From assembly GCA_964395765.1 (NCBI GenBank), contig CAYNCU010000223.1:1-6638 (forward strand): DNA of 6,638 bases, written 5' to 3'. This DNA is from DATDPY01 sp964395765. GTDB lineage: Bacteria > Bacteroidota > Bacteroidia > Cytophagales > Cyclobacteriaceae. This document shows positions 6,521-6,638 of the stretch, in pieces. The notes under the pieces are model-generated. The model was not told the origin of the DNA. It saw only the letters and a list, made by a program, of their open reading frames with translations, and did no database searches. Every line of letters starts with the position of its first letter. The stretch's first letter is position 1. A program made the position numbers and the translations under genes.

Positions 6521-6638
6521 ATGATGATCACAATGAAAAAAATAATATACGGATTAATAGCAGGGTTTTTTATAGCCGCCATGGCAGGCTGTAATAATTA
6601 CCTGGACATCAATACGGATCCGAATAATCCTACGGATG
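6521..6638 (+). CDS. SusD/RagB-type nutrient-binding outer membrane lipoprotein, N-terminal fragment
   Basis: The first 39 codons of the SusC partner, truncated by the window edge. SusD-type proteins are surface lipoproteins that bind substrate and close over the SusC channel. Three in-frame ATGs are available (6521, 6524, 6533). The last gives MKKIIYGLIAGFF, a textbook lipoprotein signal, and the first adds four residues; 6521 is listed as the furthest upstream. Either way a hydrophobic core leads to the lipobox MAGC, with the acylated Cys encoded at 6590-6592, followed by NNYLDINTDPNNPTD. The LDINTDPNNPT segment right after the Cys resembles the start of the SusD-like_2 nutrient-binding lipoprotein subgroup. 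Residues after Cys include Asn and no obvious cluster of acidic surface-export residues immediately adjacent. Position directly behind susC supports the call strongly, although only the N-terminus is visible. Confidence 0.88.
   Translation, partial: MMITMKKIIYGLIAGFFIAAMAGCNNYLDINTDPNNPTD

Overview
The window looks like a chromosomal segment from a member of the Bacteroidota. It holds a SusC/RagA outer-membrane transporter followed directly by a SusD-type lipoprotein. Genes start from AT-rich leaders with little or no Shine-Dalgarno sequence, and two upstream regions contain exact matches to the Bacteroidota -7 promoter element TAnnTTTG. Genus cannot be assigned from this sequence.

Layout, left to right. 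(1) The 3' end of a diacylglycerol-kinase-family (YegS/DgkB-like) lipid kinase on + enters from the left edge. (2) An Lgt-family polytopic membrane protein on - converges on it; the coding ends overlap by 20 bp, and a small hairpin with a T-tract for the + gene lies on the kinase stop codon. (3) After a divergent AT-rich gap comes a MobA/MocA-like nucleotidyltransferase on +, apparently with a TTG start. (4) A 374-bp gene-free stretch follows, with a GC-rich inverted repeat wrapped around a good promoter match and, further on, short direct repeats. (5) Next is a NarL/LuxR-type response regulator on + with no histidine kinase in view. (6) A 272-bp gap with several inverted repeats leads into (7) a complete 1082-residue SusC/RagA TonB-dependent transporter and (8) the first residues of its SusD-type lipoprotein partner, cut by the right edge.

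The left three genes look like housekeeping genes (lipid phosphorylation, Lgt-family envelope function, nucleotidyl transfer to a small substrate or cofactor) and probably form separate transcription units. The right half looks like the front of a nutrient-uptake locus. SusC would be the TonB-driven channel and SusD the surface lid and binding protein. The response regulator just upstream is a candidate controller by position only. The SusC lacks the N-terminal STN signalling domain, which argues against direct ECF-sigma/anti-sigma signalling through this transporter. The substrate cannot be deduced because the rest of the locus is outside the window.

I found no RNA genes, CRISPR arrays, insertion sequences or clear signs of recent transfer. 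The least explained material is in the two intergenic regions flanking the response regulator and in the active-site substitutions of the Lgt-family protein. I see no convincing wholly new system.
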